Assembly (NCBI RefSeq): GCF_003583365.1
Contig: NZ_QXED01000008.1
Span: 62,001 to 126,000, forward strand
DNA: 64,000 nt
Direction of reading: 5' to 3'
Origin: Fibrisoma montanum
GTDB lineage: Bacteria > Bacteroidota > Bacteroidia > Cytophagales > Spirosomataceae
Below the pieces are notes generated by a model, which was given only the letters and a program-made list of their open reading frames with translations, was not told where the DNA came from and searched no databases. Positions 1 through 8,323 of this stretch are shown here, one piece after another. A program made the translations under genes and the position numbers. Positions within the stretch are counted from its first letter, which is position 1. Each line of letters starts with the position of its first letter.

Positions 1-450
1 ATACACCTTGTTTCGCTGCATAGGCTCGGCAAAATACAACGACGAGACAGCAAAATCAATAGGTGTCCGCTCGGTACCCTGGTAATTGTACTTATACTGG
101 TTGGCCACAATGTCGTAATGGTCGCCTTTCCATTCGGTCCGGGACGCGTAATTGCCGCGGTTGGTTTTCGCTTCAACCGTCGACAGCATCAGCTTATCTC
201 CCTGAAATTGATTAATGACTTTGTAGTATATTTTCACCGTGTAAACCAGCAAACTCACCTTTACGTCGCTGATCAGCGTGTATGTCGTGCGGTTGTCGGG
301 TTGGGGCTGCCGGATGGCGGTCATGGTACCGACCCGGATGCCGGCCACTTCGATAGCGTAGTGATGGGTTTCGGGTGAATTGTTTGGGGTCTGGGCAAAC
401 GAGCTGAACCACACGCCCAGCAGGAGAAAAGTCAGGATAAATTTCATCAT
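1..450 (-). CDS. DUF6134 family secreted protein (3' part outside the window)
   Basis: The reading frame opens at an ATG pair at 445-450 and stays open to the window edge, giving about 150 residues without a stop. The N-terminus (MMKFILTFLLLGVWFSSFAQ) is a clean Sec signal peptide. The mature part contains HHYAIEVAGIRVGTMTA, a beta-rich opening I associate with DUF6134 proteins of Bacteroidetes, which have no assigned function and are probably periplasmic or outer-membrane associated. The C-terminus is missing. The next gene (636) is divergent. Family assignment is from memory of the motif; that the frame is coding is secure. Confidence 0.72.
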   Translation of the reverse strand, partial: MMKFILTFLLLGVWFSSFAQTPNNSPETHHYAIEVAGIRVGTMTAIRQPQPDNRTTYTLISDVKVSLLVYTVKIYYKVINQFQGDKLMLSTVEAKTNRGNYASRTEWKGDHYDIVANQYKYNYQGTERTPIDFAVSSLYFAEPMQRNKVY

Positions 451-635
451 TTGATAATCAACGATTTTAATGTCGGCCTACGTATCAGGCCGCGCCAACC
501 GGATAGCTCAGCCATCCGGTCTTCCCGGTTTATGCTTCAAACATCAGCTTATATAACCCAAAAAGAGTAGTAGTTGGGGTCAATTTTCTTATCAGCTGTA
601 AATGAACATAACTAATCCTTACCAAATTACTACTG

Positions 636-1499
636 ATGCGTAGGCTGACTTATTCTCTTTGCCTGGCGGCCCTGATCAGCACGGGCCCCATCACGGCTTC
701 GGCTCAATCGGGAAAGCCGGTGTATACGTTCCCGATCGGCGTTCAGGCCTACACGTACCGGAACTGGTTTCCTAAAGACGTTGTGGCTACGCTGGATACG
801 ATTCATAAACTGGGAATTACCGAGATGGAAGGGGGTGTACCAAAGGGTATGTCCGCCGAGACCTTCAAAAAACTGCTGGCCGAGCGCAACATCAAAATCC
901 CGGCTACCGGAGCCAGTTACGAGCAGATTGTCAAAGACCCAATGGACGCCGTGAAGCGGGCCAAGGACCTGGGGGCTTCCTTTGTGATGGTGGCCTGGAT
1001 TCCTCACCAGAAGGGCAACTTTACGCTGGAAAACGCGCAGAAAGCCGTTGAGGATTTCAACCGCGTGGGTAAGGTCCTGAAAGAAAACGGCCTGACGTTC
1101 TGCTACCATACCCACGGGTTTGAATTTCAGCCTTATAAAAACGGGACCTTGTTCGACTACATGGTGCAGAATACCAACCCCGATTACGTGTCGTTCGAAA
1201 TGGATATTCTGTGGGCCACCCACGGAGGTGCCGATCCGGTTGCTTTGCTGAACAAGTACGGTAGCCGCTGGAAATTGATGCACCTGAAAGATCTGAAAAA
1301 AGGCATCAAGGGCGATTTTACGGGCGGTACGCCCCCGGAGAACGACGTCGTGCTGGGGGAAGGCCAGATCGATATGCCCGCCGTCCTGAAAACCGCCAAA
1401 AAGGTTGGCATCAAGCACTATTTCATTGAGGACGAAAGCAACAAAGAAGGCGAACAGGTACCGAAAAGCATTGCGTATCTGAAAAACCTGCGAGAGTAA
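636..1499 (+). CDS. Secreted sugar phosphate isomerase/epimerase-like TIM-barrel protein
   Basis: A 287-residue protein with a signal peptide (residues 1-23, ending ITASAQ) and a xylose-isomerase-like TIM barrel. Family landmarks are GVQAYTYRNWFPKD near the N-terminus, CYHTHGFEFQP in the middle (metal-ligand His region), FEMDILWATHGGADP (Glu/Asp ligand region), LMHLKDLKKG and a C-terminal HYFIEDESN. Such exported barrels are common in Bacteroidetes, probably acting on periplasmic sugars or inositol derivatives; the substrate cannot be read from sequence. It stands alone, with a palindrome after the stop and a GH20 gene downstream on the same strand. A long antisense frame here is a shadow. 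Confidence 0.88.
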   Translation: MRRLTYSLCLAALISTGPITASAQSGKPVYTFPIGVQAYTYRNWFPKDVVATLDTIHKLGITEMEGGVPKGMSAETFKKLLAERNIKIPATGASYEQIVKDPMDAVKRAKDLGASFVMVAWIPHQKGNFTLENAQKAVEDFNRVGKVLKENGLTFCYHTHGFEFQPYKNGTLFDYMVQNTNPDYVSFEMDILWATHGGADPVALLNKYGSRWKLMHLKDLKKGIKGDFTGGTPPENDVVLGEGQIDMPAVLKTAKKVGIKHYFIEDESNKEGEQVPKSIAYLKNLRE

Positions 1500-1585
1500 A
1501 CTACGTTCCTTACCCCAACCTCCGACGGGGCTAAGGGAACCGGATGGTTGAGGATAAAACCTGCGGAATCACGTAATTTTTCTGA

Positions 1586-1631
1586 ATACCAAGACGGGAT
1601 AAGCTATCGATAGCTTATCCCGTCTTGGTAT
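1586..1631. terminator. 46-bp perfect palindrome, probable terminator
   Basis: Two 23-base arms meet with no spacer at ATCGAT (1606-1611); every base pairs between 1586 and 1631. It lies 87 bp after the isomerase stop and 42 bp before the promoter-like box of the next gene. There is no T-tract on either side, so termination by the usual intrinsic mechanism is an inference. Confidence 0.6.
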
Positions 1632-1672
1632 AAGTGAACAGAGTTCAAACGCCTAACTCGACAGAAAAGCCG

Positions 1673-1680
1673 TACTTTTG
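1673..1680 (+). promoter_or_regulatory. Bacteroidetes -7 box for the GH20 gene
   Basis: TACTTTTG matches the TAnnTTTG consensus of the Bacteroidetes primary sigma factor. It sits 25 bp before the ATG at 1706. I see no convincing -33 TTG at the 19-21 bp spacing. Confidence 0.5.
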
Positions 1681-1705
1681 ACGTGAAATTGCTTAGCGTC
1701 TTTCT

Positions 1706-4096
1706 ATGCGTTGCACGTACCTGCTGTTTCTGCTTTTACTGAGCACCTGCTCAGGGTTTACCCAGCCCGACAACCAATACACGATTATTCCGCGTCCGGC
1801 GCAGCTTCAGCCCCGCCCGGGTCAGTTCACCGTTGGCCCTACGACCACGATTATGGTGCCGTTTGCGCAGGCAGCGCTGAAAACCATTGCCGACAACTTC
1901 GCTCGTCAGCTCAACCAGTCAGGCGGCCTCAGCGTTCCGGTGCGAAACGTCAATAAAATGGCCCTGCCCGGTAACCTAATTCAGTTCGTGCCTTCAACGG
2001 ACAAAGCCCTCGGCGACGAAGCGTACCGCCTGGATATTACGGACAAGGTCATCACCATTGAGGCCCGGCAGCCCAAGGGCTTCTTCTACGCCGTCCAGAC
2101 GCTTTATCAATTGCTGCCACCATCCGTATTAGGGCGGGGGGGCCAAAGCATGGGGCAATCAGCCGGCACGATGCAGGCACCTGCCCCCACGCCCAATGCC
2201 CCAGGTCCTCTGCTTATCCCCGCCTGCCGGATTGAGGATCAGCCCCGCTATGTGTATCGCGGAATGCACCTCGACGTTTGCCGCCATTTCTTCCCGGTCA
2301 GCTTCATCAAGAAGTACCTCGACCTGATGGCGCTGCACAAATTCAACACATTCCACTGGCACCTGACCGACGACCAGGGCTGGCGCATTGAAATCAAGAA
2401 GTACCCTAAACTGACCCAGGTCGGGGCGCAGCGTCGCGAAACCATCGTCGGTCACTACGACGAGTACGATCCGCAGGTGTTCGACGGCAAGCCCTACGGC
2501 GGTTACTATACCCAGGACGAAGTACGTGAGGTGGTTCAGTACGCAGCCGCCCGGCACATCAACGTGATTCCCGAGATCGAGATGCCCGGCCATTCGCTGG
2601 CGGCTCTGGCGGCTTATCCCGAACTGGGCTGTTCTACCTTGGGTTCCTATCAGGTAGCCACCAAATGGGGGGTTTTTGAGGATGTATTCTGCCCCTACGA
2701 AAAAACATTTTCCGTGCTCCAGGACGTCCTGACAGAGGTAATGGCGCTGTTTCCTGGTCCATACATTCACATCGGTGGCGATGAGTGCCCCAAGTCAACG
2801 TGGCGAAAAAGCCCGTACGCCCAGCAGTTGATCAAGCGCGAAAAACTAAAGAACGAAAATCAGTTGCAAAGCTGGTTCATCACCCGTATCGACAAGTTCG
2901 TTACGTCGAAAGGGCGCAAAGTCATCGGCTGGGACGAAATCCTGGAAGGGGGGCTGTCGCCCAATGCCGCCGTGATGAGCTGGCGGGGTACGAAAGGTGG
3001 TATTGAAGCCGCCCGCCAGCGCCACGACGTCGTGATGACCCCCGGCACTTTCTGCTACTTTGACCACTATCAGGCCGATCCTGGCCAGGAGCCGACAGCG
3101 TTTGGTGGCCTTATCCCTCTGTCGCTGGTGTATTCGTATAACCCGACACCCGCCGAACTAAACGCCGAGCAGGCAAAACACATACTGGGTGCTCAGGGTA
3201 ACGTCTGGACGGAGTACATGCAGGATTCGGCTTACGTCGAATATATGGTCTGGCCCCGGGCGGCTGCGCTGGCTGAGGTTGTCTGGACACCCCTCGCTCA
3301 GAAAGATTACCCCGATTTTACCCGTCGACTGGCGACGCATTTTAAGCGATTGGAGGCTATGGGGGCCAATTACGCCCGTAGTCTCTACAACGTAACCGCC
3401 ACTACCACCGTAACGCCGGCCGGACAGCTTTCGCTGTCACTGTCTACCGGTGTGTCCGTTCCCGCGATTCGCTACACCACCGATGGCTCCGTTCCCTCCG
3501 GTGAATCACCACGCTACACCGCCCCGATCACGCTTGCTAAAACGACCACCATCCGGGCCGTGGCGTTCACCGACAGCGCCACAATGAACGGACCAATGGG
3601 CCGAAACCTGCAAAAGGAATACCTTCTCTCGAAAGCCACCGGCAAATCGTATACGCTGCTGGCTCCGGCCACTAAAGGTCGCCCCGACCGAAACAACCTG
3701 ACCGACGGCGTTCTGGGCAGCATGGGGGGGTACGAACTGATGGACGTGGTGTCGTTTGCAGGCAACTTCAGCGCTGTCGTCGATCTTGGTCAATCGCAGC
3801 CCATCCAGTCGGTTGCCGTGGGGTTTGTCAAGTACACCGCCCGCAACCTCTGTCTTCCGGCCCAGGTCGCTATCGCCGTTTCCGACGACGGGCAGACTTT
3901 CCGGCCAGTCGGTACGTTCAGGAGCAACGCAGCCGAAGGCGGCAAGCGGGGTATTGTCCGACTTCCTTTCGATTTTGCGCCCACTACGGCCCGCTACGTC
4001 CGCATTACCGCACAGAACATCGGGCGCGTTCCCGCCGGACTCCGTAACCCCGGCAAACCCGCCCAGCTGGCGGTGGATGAGATTGAGGTGAAATAA
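1706..4096 (+). CDS. Beta-N-acetylhexosaminidase, GH20, exported
   Basis: A 796-residue exported enzyme that removes terminal beta-linked GlcNAc/GalNAc from chitin, peptidoglycan or glycoprotein oligosaccharides. A signal peptide or lipoprotein leader (LLLSTCSG, Cys15) precedes the GH20b N-terminal domain (about 25-180). The GH20 barrel starts at YRGMHLDVCRHF and includes FHWHLTDDQGWRIEI. The catalytic pair is Asp359-Glu360 in HIGGDECPK, for the substrate-assisted mechanism. After the barrel come a chitobiase/HEX C-terminal beta domain (YTTDGSVPSGE) and an F5/8-type discoidin module (about 660-796), probably for carbohydrate binding. A Gly/Pro/Ala-rich loop (about 138-170) lengthens the N-terminal domain. 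Transcribed alone. Confidence 0.95.
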   Translation: MRCTYLLFLLLLSTCSGFTQPDNQYTIIPRPAQLQPRPGQFTVGPTTTIMVPFAQAALKTIADNFARQLNQSGGLSVPVRNVNKMALPGNLIQFVPSTDKALGDEAYRLDITDKVITIEARQPKGFFYAVQTLYQLLPPSVLGRGGQSMGQSAGTMQAPAPTPNAPGPLLIPACRIEDQPRYVYRGMHLDVCRHFFPVSFIKKYLDLMALHKFNTFHWHLTDDQGWRIEIKKYPKLTQVGAQRRETIVGHYDEYDPQVFDGKPYGGYYTQDEVREVVQYAAARHINVIPEIEMPGHSLAALAAYPELGCSTLGSYQVATKWGVFEDVFCPYEKTFSVLQDVLTEVMALFPGPYIHIGGDECPKSTWRKSPYAQQLIKREKLKNENQLQSWFITRIDKFVTSKGRKVIGWDEILEGGLSPNAAVMSWRGTKGGIEAARQRHDVVMTPGTFCYFDHYQADPGQEPTAFGGLIPLSLVYSYNPTPAELNAEQAKHILGAQGNVWTEYMQDSAYVEYMVWPRAAALAEVVWTPLAQKDYPDFTRRLATHFKRLEAMGANYARSLYNVTATTTVTPAGQLSLSLSTGVSVPAIRYTTDGSVPSGESPRYTAPITLAKTTTIRAVAFTDSATMNGPMGRNLQKEYLLSKATGKSYTLLAPATKGRPDRNNLTDGVLGSMGGYELMDVVSFAGNFSAVVDLGQSQPIQSVAVGFVKYTARNLCLPAQVAIAVSDDGQTFRPVGTFRSNAAEGGKRGIVRLPFDFAPTTARYVRITAQNIGRVPAGLRNPGKPAQLAVDEIEVK

Positions 4097-4101
4097 GGAG
4101 A

Positions 4102-4175
4102 AAAGGGAGGAGAGGAGGAAGGGAAAGAGAAACAGTGATTTTTATTTCCTCCCCCCTTCCTCCTCTCCTCCCTTT
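4102..4175. terminator. Purine/pyrimidine inverted repeat between convergent genes
   Basis: A 19-base polypurine arm (4105-4123) is complementary to a polypyrimidine arm (4154-4172), with A/T flanks that extend the pairing. It lies between the stops of the GH20 gene and the minus-strand methyltransferase, so it could end both transcripts. The mirror-like purine tract could also form triplex DNA. Confidence 0.6.
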
Positions 4176-4178
4176 CCT

Positions 4179-5021
4179 TCATTCTTTCCTCCCCCACCCC
4201 ATGTAACACAAACTTGTATCCTTACCCTCGCGCATTTTCATGCGTTCGCCGAGGTGCCGGAAAGTCCAGCGGCCGGTCGCCCGGTTGCGCAGGTAATGCA
4301 GAGTCAGCAGGGGGTTATAATCGGCGACCATACCGCGTACATCCTGGTTGATCAGACCAACGGCGGTCAGGTGGCGGCTGAGTTCGGTCGGTTTTATAAA
4401 TCGTTCGTAGAGGTGCTGATCAGGTTTCATAAAAGCCCATCGTTTCCAGTCCTGCGCAAGTTTGATCAGAAACAACCAGCTCAGCCACGTCCGGTTTACG
4501 GTGTCGTAGAAAAACAGCCCCCCCGGCCTGAGTACGCGGCTGATCTCGCTCAGCACCTGGTTTACGTCGTCTACGTGCTCCAGCACATCGCAGCAACTGA
4601 CGTAGTCGAACGAGGCATCCGCAAACGGCAGCTTTTCGCCCGCGCCAACGTAGTAATCAATGGGTAAGGCTTGTCGCTGGGCGTGACGACGGGCCATGGC
4701 AATTGCCGTAGCCGACGGATCGATTCCCGTTACGGTCAGGCCAAGCTCTGCAAACTCCTCGGCCAGAATACCCCCTCCACAGCCCACATCCAGCAACGTA
4801 GCACCACGAACGGCGTTTCCCTGAGCGTGCAGAATACGTTTAAAATAAGTGAAGCGCGCCGGATTGACGGAGGTCTTCAGCATGAAAAACAACTCGTCGG
4901 GGTCCCACCAGATGTCGCGGTCGGCGTCGTAAACGGTATTGTTGGTCCGAAGTAAAGTGGTTTGCGTTGCGGAAAAAGTCGGGGTATTCTGCGGAATGTG
5001 CGTCATGGAAAAAATGGCCAT
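4179..5021 (-). CDS. Class I SAM-dependent methyltransferase, UbiG-like
   Basis: A 280-residue soluble methyltransferase. The N-terminus has the UbiG-type sequence WWDPDELFFMLKTSVNPARFTYF. SAM motif I is LLDVGCGGG (77-84 region), followed by GIDPSATAIAMARRHA (acidic motif II) and FDYVSCCDVLEHVDDV. The closest well-known relatives are the ubiquinone O-methyltransferases. Bacteroidetes use menaquinone, so I do not assign ubiquinone synthesis; the substrate may be another phenolic or lipid acceptor. An internal Met at residue 6 is an alternative start. It is divergent from the permease gene, 76 bp away. Confidence 0.85.
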   Translation of the reverse strand: MAIFSMTHIPQNTPTFSATQTTLLRTNNTVYDADRDIWWDPDELFFMLKTSVNPARFTYFKRILHAQGNAVRGATLLDVGCGGGILAEEFAELGLTVTGIDPSATAIAMARRHAQRQALPIDYYVGAGEKLPFADASFDYVSCCDVLEHVDDVNQVLSEISRVLRPGGLFFYDTVNRTWLSWLFLIKLAQDWKRWAFMKPDQHLYERFIKPTELSRHLTAVGLINQDVRGMVADYNPLLTLHYLRNRATGRWTFRHLGERMKMREGKDTSLCYMGWGRKE

Positions 5022-5097
5022 ATAGCCTTAACCGATAAAGTCGGTGTTTGGATTTTTGGGCAATCTCTTGCTTATTGTAATCTACAAATGACCGGCT

Positions 5098-6573
5098 ATG
5101 TCGCAACCAACCTTAACAGAAGAAAAAACAGACTTTAAACGCTCGCTGGGGCTGATGGATTCGACCCTGATCGTATCCGGATCGATGATCGGCTCCGGCG
5201 TTTTCATCGTATCGGCCGACATGGCCCGCAACCTCGGCTCGTCGGGCTGGCTGCTGCTGCTGTGGGTGCTGACGGGTGTATTGACGGTTGCGGCCGCACT
5301 CAGCTATGGCGAACTGGCCGGCATGATGCCCAAAGCCGGTGGGCAGTACGTGTACATTCAGCGGGCGTTTGGACCTCTGCTCGGTTTTGTTTACGGCTGG
5401 ACGGTCTTCATGGTCATTCAAACCGGTACCATCGCGGCCGTCGCGGTGGCCTTCACCAAATACACGGCCGTTTTCGTCCCGGCGCTAAGCCCGGCCAACG
5501 TACTGTTTTCCCTCGGCCCCGTCGATATCACGGCGGGGTCTTTGTTTGCCATTGCCAGCCTAGTTCTGCTCACGTGGCTGAATAGCCGGGGGGTGCAAAG
5601 CGGCAAACTCATTCAGAACGTGTTTACATCGGCGAAGCTGATTGCCCTGCTGGGCCTGATCGTGGTAGGCATTGGGCTGGGTGTCAGCAGTGGGGTTTTA
5701 TCGACAAACCTAACCGACGCCTGGGACGCTAACCAGACCCTGCTCAACGCCGACGGCACAATTGCCTCGGTAGTTCCGCTGACTGGTCTGGCCCTGCTGC
5801 TGGCTTTTGGTACGTCGATGGTTGGGTCGCTGTTTTCAGCCGACGCCTGGAATAACGTAACGTTCATCGCGGGCGAGATCAAAAATCCGCGTCGCAACAT
5901 TCCGCTGGCTCTCTTTTTCGGTACGTTGCTCGTGACAACGATCTACCTGCTCGCGAACGTTTCATACTTATCGCTGCTTCCGCTGAAGGGGTCGCCAACG
6001 GCCACCGATTTTATCGGCCGGGGTATTCAGTTTGCCGAAGCCGACCGGGTAGCAACGGCTGCATCATCAGTCATTTTTGGCAACGTAGCGGTCAGCATCA
6101 TGGCCGTGCTGATCATGGTCTCTACGTTTGGCTGCAACAACGGCCTGATTCTGGCCGGCGCCCGGCTGTATTACGCCATGGCGAAAGACGGGCTGTTTCT
6201 GGAACAGGCGTCGCACCTGAACAAAAACGCCGTGCCGGGCAAGGCGCTCTGGCTTCAGTGCCTCTGGGCCTCGATTCTGTGTCTGTCGGGCCGCTACGGG
6301 GATCTGCTCGATTACTGCACCTTTGCCTCGCTGTGCTTCTACATCGTCACCATCATTGGGCTGTTCGTACTCCGGCGGAAGGAGCCCAATACGGAGCGGC
6401 CTTACCGGGCGGTTGGCTATCCGCTCGTACCGGCCCTGTACATCATCGCGGGCCTGACCATCTGCGGAATTCTGCTGTACACCAAAACGTTCAATACCGG
6501 CATGGGACTACTCATTGCCGGCCTGGGCGTACCGGTATACTTACTGACCCGTCGCAGCCAGCGGGCCGCGTAA
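5098..6573 (+). CDS. APC-family amino acid permease
   Basis: A 491-residue inner-membrane transporter with about twelve hydrophobic segments. The first segment carries the family signature GSMIGSGVFIVSADMARNLG, the unwound glycine-rich part of TM1 that binds the amino acid backbone. ELAGMMPKAGGQYVYIQRAFGP is the conserved TM2-TM3 region. FGTSMVGSLFSADAWNN and GEIKNPRRNIP match TM6 and the following loop. The C-terminal RRKEPNTERPYRAVGYPLVP is typical of LAT/AAT-like members. It probably imports or exchanges neutral or branched amino acids; specificity is not resolvable. A single-gene unit followed by a dispersed-type palindrome. Confidence 0.92.
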   Translation: MSQPTLTEEKTDFKRSLGLMDSTLIVSGSMIGSGVFIVSADMARNLGSSGWLLLLWVLTGVLTVAAALSYGELAGMMPKAGGQYVYIQRAFGPLLGFVYGWTVFMVIQTGTIAAVAVAFTKYTAVFVPALSPANVLFSLGPVDITAGSLFAIASLVLLTWLNSRGVQSGKLIQNVFTSAKLIALLGLIVVGIGLGVSSGVLSTNLTDAWDANQTLLNADGTIASVVPLTGLALLLAFGTSMVGSLFSADAWNNVTFIAGEIKNPRRNIPLALFFGTLLVTTIYLLANVSYLSLLPLKGSPTATDFIGRGIQFAEADRVATAASSVIFGNVAVSIMAVLIMVSTFGCNNGLILAGARLYYAMAKDGLFLEQASHLNKNAVPGKALWLQCLWASILCLSGRYGDLLDYCTFASLCFYIVTIIGLFVLRRKEPNTERPYRAVGYPLVPALYIIAGLTICGILLYTKTFNTGMGLLIAGLGVPVYLLTRRSQRAA

Positions 6574-6579
6574 CGTTTT

Positions 6580-6662
6580 TTTGTCATCCTGAAGCACGAA
6601 GGCTTTTTGTATCAAGTGCTGCTGCCTTAACCCGGAGAGCCTTCGCACTTCAGGATGACAAA
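6580..6662. repeat. Inverted repeat with 25-bp arms, probable dispersed element
   Basis: Left arm 6580-6604 and right arm 6638-6662 are complementary except for two C/A mismatches; the arms contain GTCATCCTGAAG and CTTCAGGATGAC. It follows the permease stop by a few bases and could act as its terminator. From memory, CTTCAGGATGACA-type palindromes are frequent in Cytophagales genomes, so a repeat family is likely. Confidence 0.65.
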
Positions 6663-6724
6663 CAACTTGCCAATAGTCTAACTAGTCTGCTTTGATACCC
6701 GCTTCGGCGGACTGGCTCGAAAAC

Positions 6725-6754
6725 AAAACGGGCCAGTTCGAAAACTAGCCCGTC
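6725..6754 (-). terminator. Terminator of the ZIP-DUF2231 unit
   Basis: Read on the minus strand, an 11-bp stem (ACGGGCTAGTT with AACTGGCCCGT, one G-T pair) with a TTCG loop is followed by TTTGTTTT. It lies 25 bp beyond the DUF2231 stop. Confidence 0.7.
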
Positions 6755-6778
6755 GTTTGTAGCACTCATATAGGTTGC

Positions 6779-7351
6779 TTATGCAAACCGCTCGCGGCCG
6801 TGCGTATCCTTGATCCGGCCGGTATTGTATCCAGGATCAACATCCGAGGCCGGACGACCCGATAAAGAATTTGGAGCGTTCAGATGCGCGCCATTGTCGA
6901 CGCCAACCCCCAGCCGATCGACCATCTCACCACCCAGCCAGCCGGTGAAGCCGGCGATGGCGAACCCCAGAAACGACAGGGCCAGCGCCGGCGTTGAGGG
7001 TAAAAACGAGGGTTCATCGCGACGAAACAGCCAGCTAACCGCAAACAGCAGCAACACCAGTACGTTTCCCAGACCATGCACCAGACCAACTTGTTTAGCG
7101 CGCGTGCCCGATGGGATGTTGAACCAGTCTTTCCAGCCCGGTACAGCCGCCACCAGTCCGCCGATCAGCCCCGCCACGATCATCCAGTACGAGACCGTCG
7201 CCATCATTGGGTTGTCGTTCAGCAGATACACAATGTCAAATATGACCGCCGTTGCCAGCAGCCCCAGCGGAAACACAATCAGGATCGGATGCGCCGGATG
7301 CCCCGCAATTTTTGCTCTACTTTCCATAACGTTGATAGATTTTGCAGACAT
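6779..7351 (-). CDS. DUF2231 domain membrane protein
   Basis: A 190-residue protein with four hydrophobic segments. The N-terminal AGHPAHPILIVFPLGLL is the DUF2231 hallmark, with conserved His residues before TM1. Further segments follow at ATVSYWMIVAGLIGGLVAAVPG, GNVLVLLLFAVSWLF and LALSFLGFAIAGFTGWLGG. The hydrophilic C-tail has no recognised motif. The function of the family is unknown; the histidines have been taken to suggest metal or haem binding. An alternative start is the Met at residue 9, just before the domain. It begins 36 bp after the ZIP transporter gene, so the two are probably cotranscribed. Confidence 0.88.
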   Translation of the reverse strand: MSAKSINVMESRAKIAGHPAHPILIVFPLGLLATAVIFDIVYLLNDNPMMATVSYWMIVAGLIGGLVAAVPGWKDWFNIPSGTRAKQVGLVHGLGNVLVLLLFAVSWLFRRDEPSFLPSTPALALSFLGFAIAGFTGWLGGEMVDRLGVGVDNGAHLNAPNSLSGRPASDVDPGYNTGRIKDTHGRERFA

Positions 7352-7387
7352 AACTATCCAAAAAGCGTAATGTTCGCTTTCAAGCCC

Positions 7388-8146
7388 TCAGCCGCCCATT
7401 TTGGATAGCATGAATGCCAGCAGAAACCCGACGACCGTAATGAAACCGGCAAACTCGTGAGCTTCTTCAAAAGCCTCCGGAATCATGGTATCGACGAGCA
7501 TAGCCAGAATGGCCCCGGCCGCAACGGCGCTGGTGCCCGCGATTACGTCGTTAGAATAGTGCCGAAATACCGTATAACCGATCAGGGCCGCTACTCCCGA
7601 TGCAACAGCAATACCGCCCCAGATGCCTAATACGTAGCTCATCGACCGGTTGGCCTTTTTCATCCCGGCTGCACTGGATAAGCCCTCCGGAATATTGGAC
7701 AGAAACACAGCCGCCACCGCGACAAGACTTACCCCTTTCCCGCCAATCAGGCTCAGGCCGATGACAATTGACTCCGGAATGCCATCGAGCAGGGCACCAA
7801 CTGCAATGGCCAGTCCGCTACCCTCCTGATCCTGCTCGGACGTTTGTTGCTGACCGGACCGTTTCCGGTGTTTGGCGCCCCGTCGGGCCAACCAATAATT
7901 GACAATTGTGTATACCCCCGCGCCACCGAGAAAGCCCAGCGCCGTCGCATCAATGCCCCCGGTTCGGTACGCTTCATCAACCAGTTCAAACGACAAGGCC
8001 GAAAAAAGCACACCGCTGCCGAACGCCATCACCGTTGCGATCAACCGCTGCGGAACCTTCACGAAATAGCCGGTAGCTGCGCCTATCAGCAACGCCCCAC
8101 CAGACAACAAACCCCACAAACCGGCCCTTAGCCATTCTGGTATCAT
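7388..8146 (-). CDS. ZIP-family divalent metal transporter
   Basis: A 252-residue integral membrane protein of the ZIP type, importing Zn2+ or related divalent cations. The two signature helices are present: GALLDGIPESIVIGLSL (TM4 metal site) and VFLSNIPEGLSSAAGM (TM5 metal site). A hydrophilic loop rich in R/K/Q/E (about 90-110) separates TM3 and TM4; it lacks the usual His cluster. AMLVDTMIPEAFEE near the C-terminus also matches the family. First gene of a two-gene unit with DUF2231. Metal preference cannot be read from sequence. Confidence 0.9.
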   Translation of the reverse strand: MIPEWLRAGLWGLLSGGALLIGAATGYFVKVPQRLIATVMAFGSGVLFSALSFELVDEAYRTGGIDATALGFLGGAGVYTIVNYWLARRGAKHRKRSGQQQTSEQDQEGSGLAIAVGALLDGIPESIVIGLSLIGGKGVSLVAVAAVFLSNIPEGLSSAAGMKKANRSMSYVLGIWGGIAVASGVAALIGYTVFRHYSNDVIAGTSAVAAGAILAMLVDTMIPEAFEEAHEFAGFITVVGFLLAFMLSKMGG

Positions 8147-8323
8147 ACAATAGCGTTCAGTTGCCGATCAGAACCATACAGCTTTGTTTTTGTTAAAAAC
8201 ATCGATCGGATTGGCTATTGGCCAGTACGTTTCCTGACCTCACCCATACAGATTGTGTACTTGCGGAGTCTGGTGCTGGCTAAAATATCAGACCAAAAAG
8301 TCCGTTTAATTCATAGAATCGCT

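Noticed and set aside
630-1418. 262-codon minus-strand frame opposite the sugar isomerase gene
   Set aside because: It mirrors a gene with clear motifs and a signal peptide on the plus strand; its own sequence is His/Gln/Arg-rich with no family resemblance.
4179-5021. Naming the methyltransferase ubiG
   Set aside because: The domain fits, but this phylum makes menaquinone, so a ubiquinone role is unlikely.
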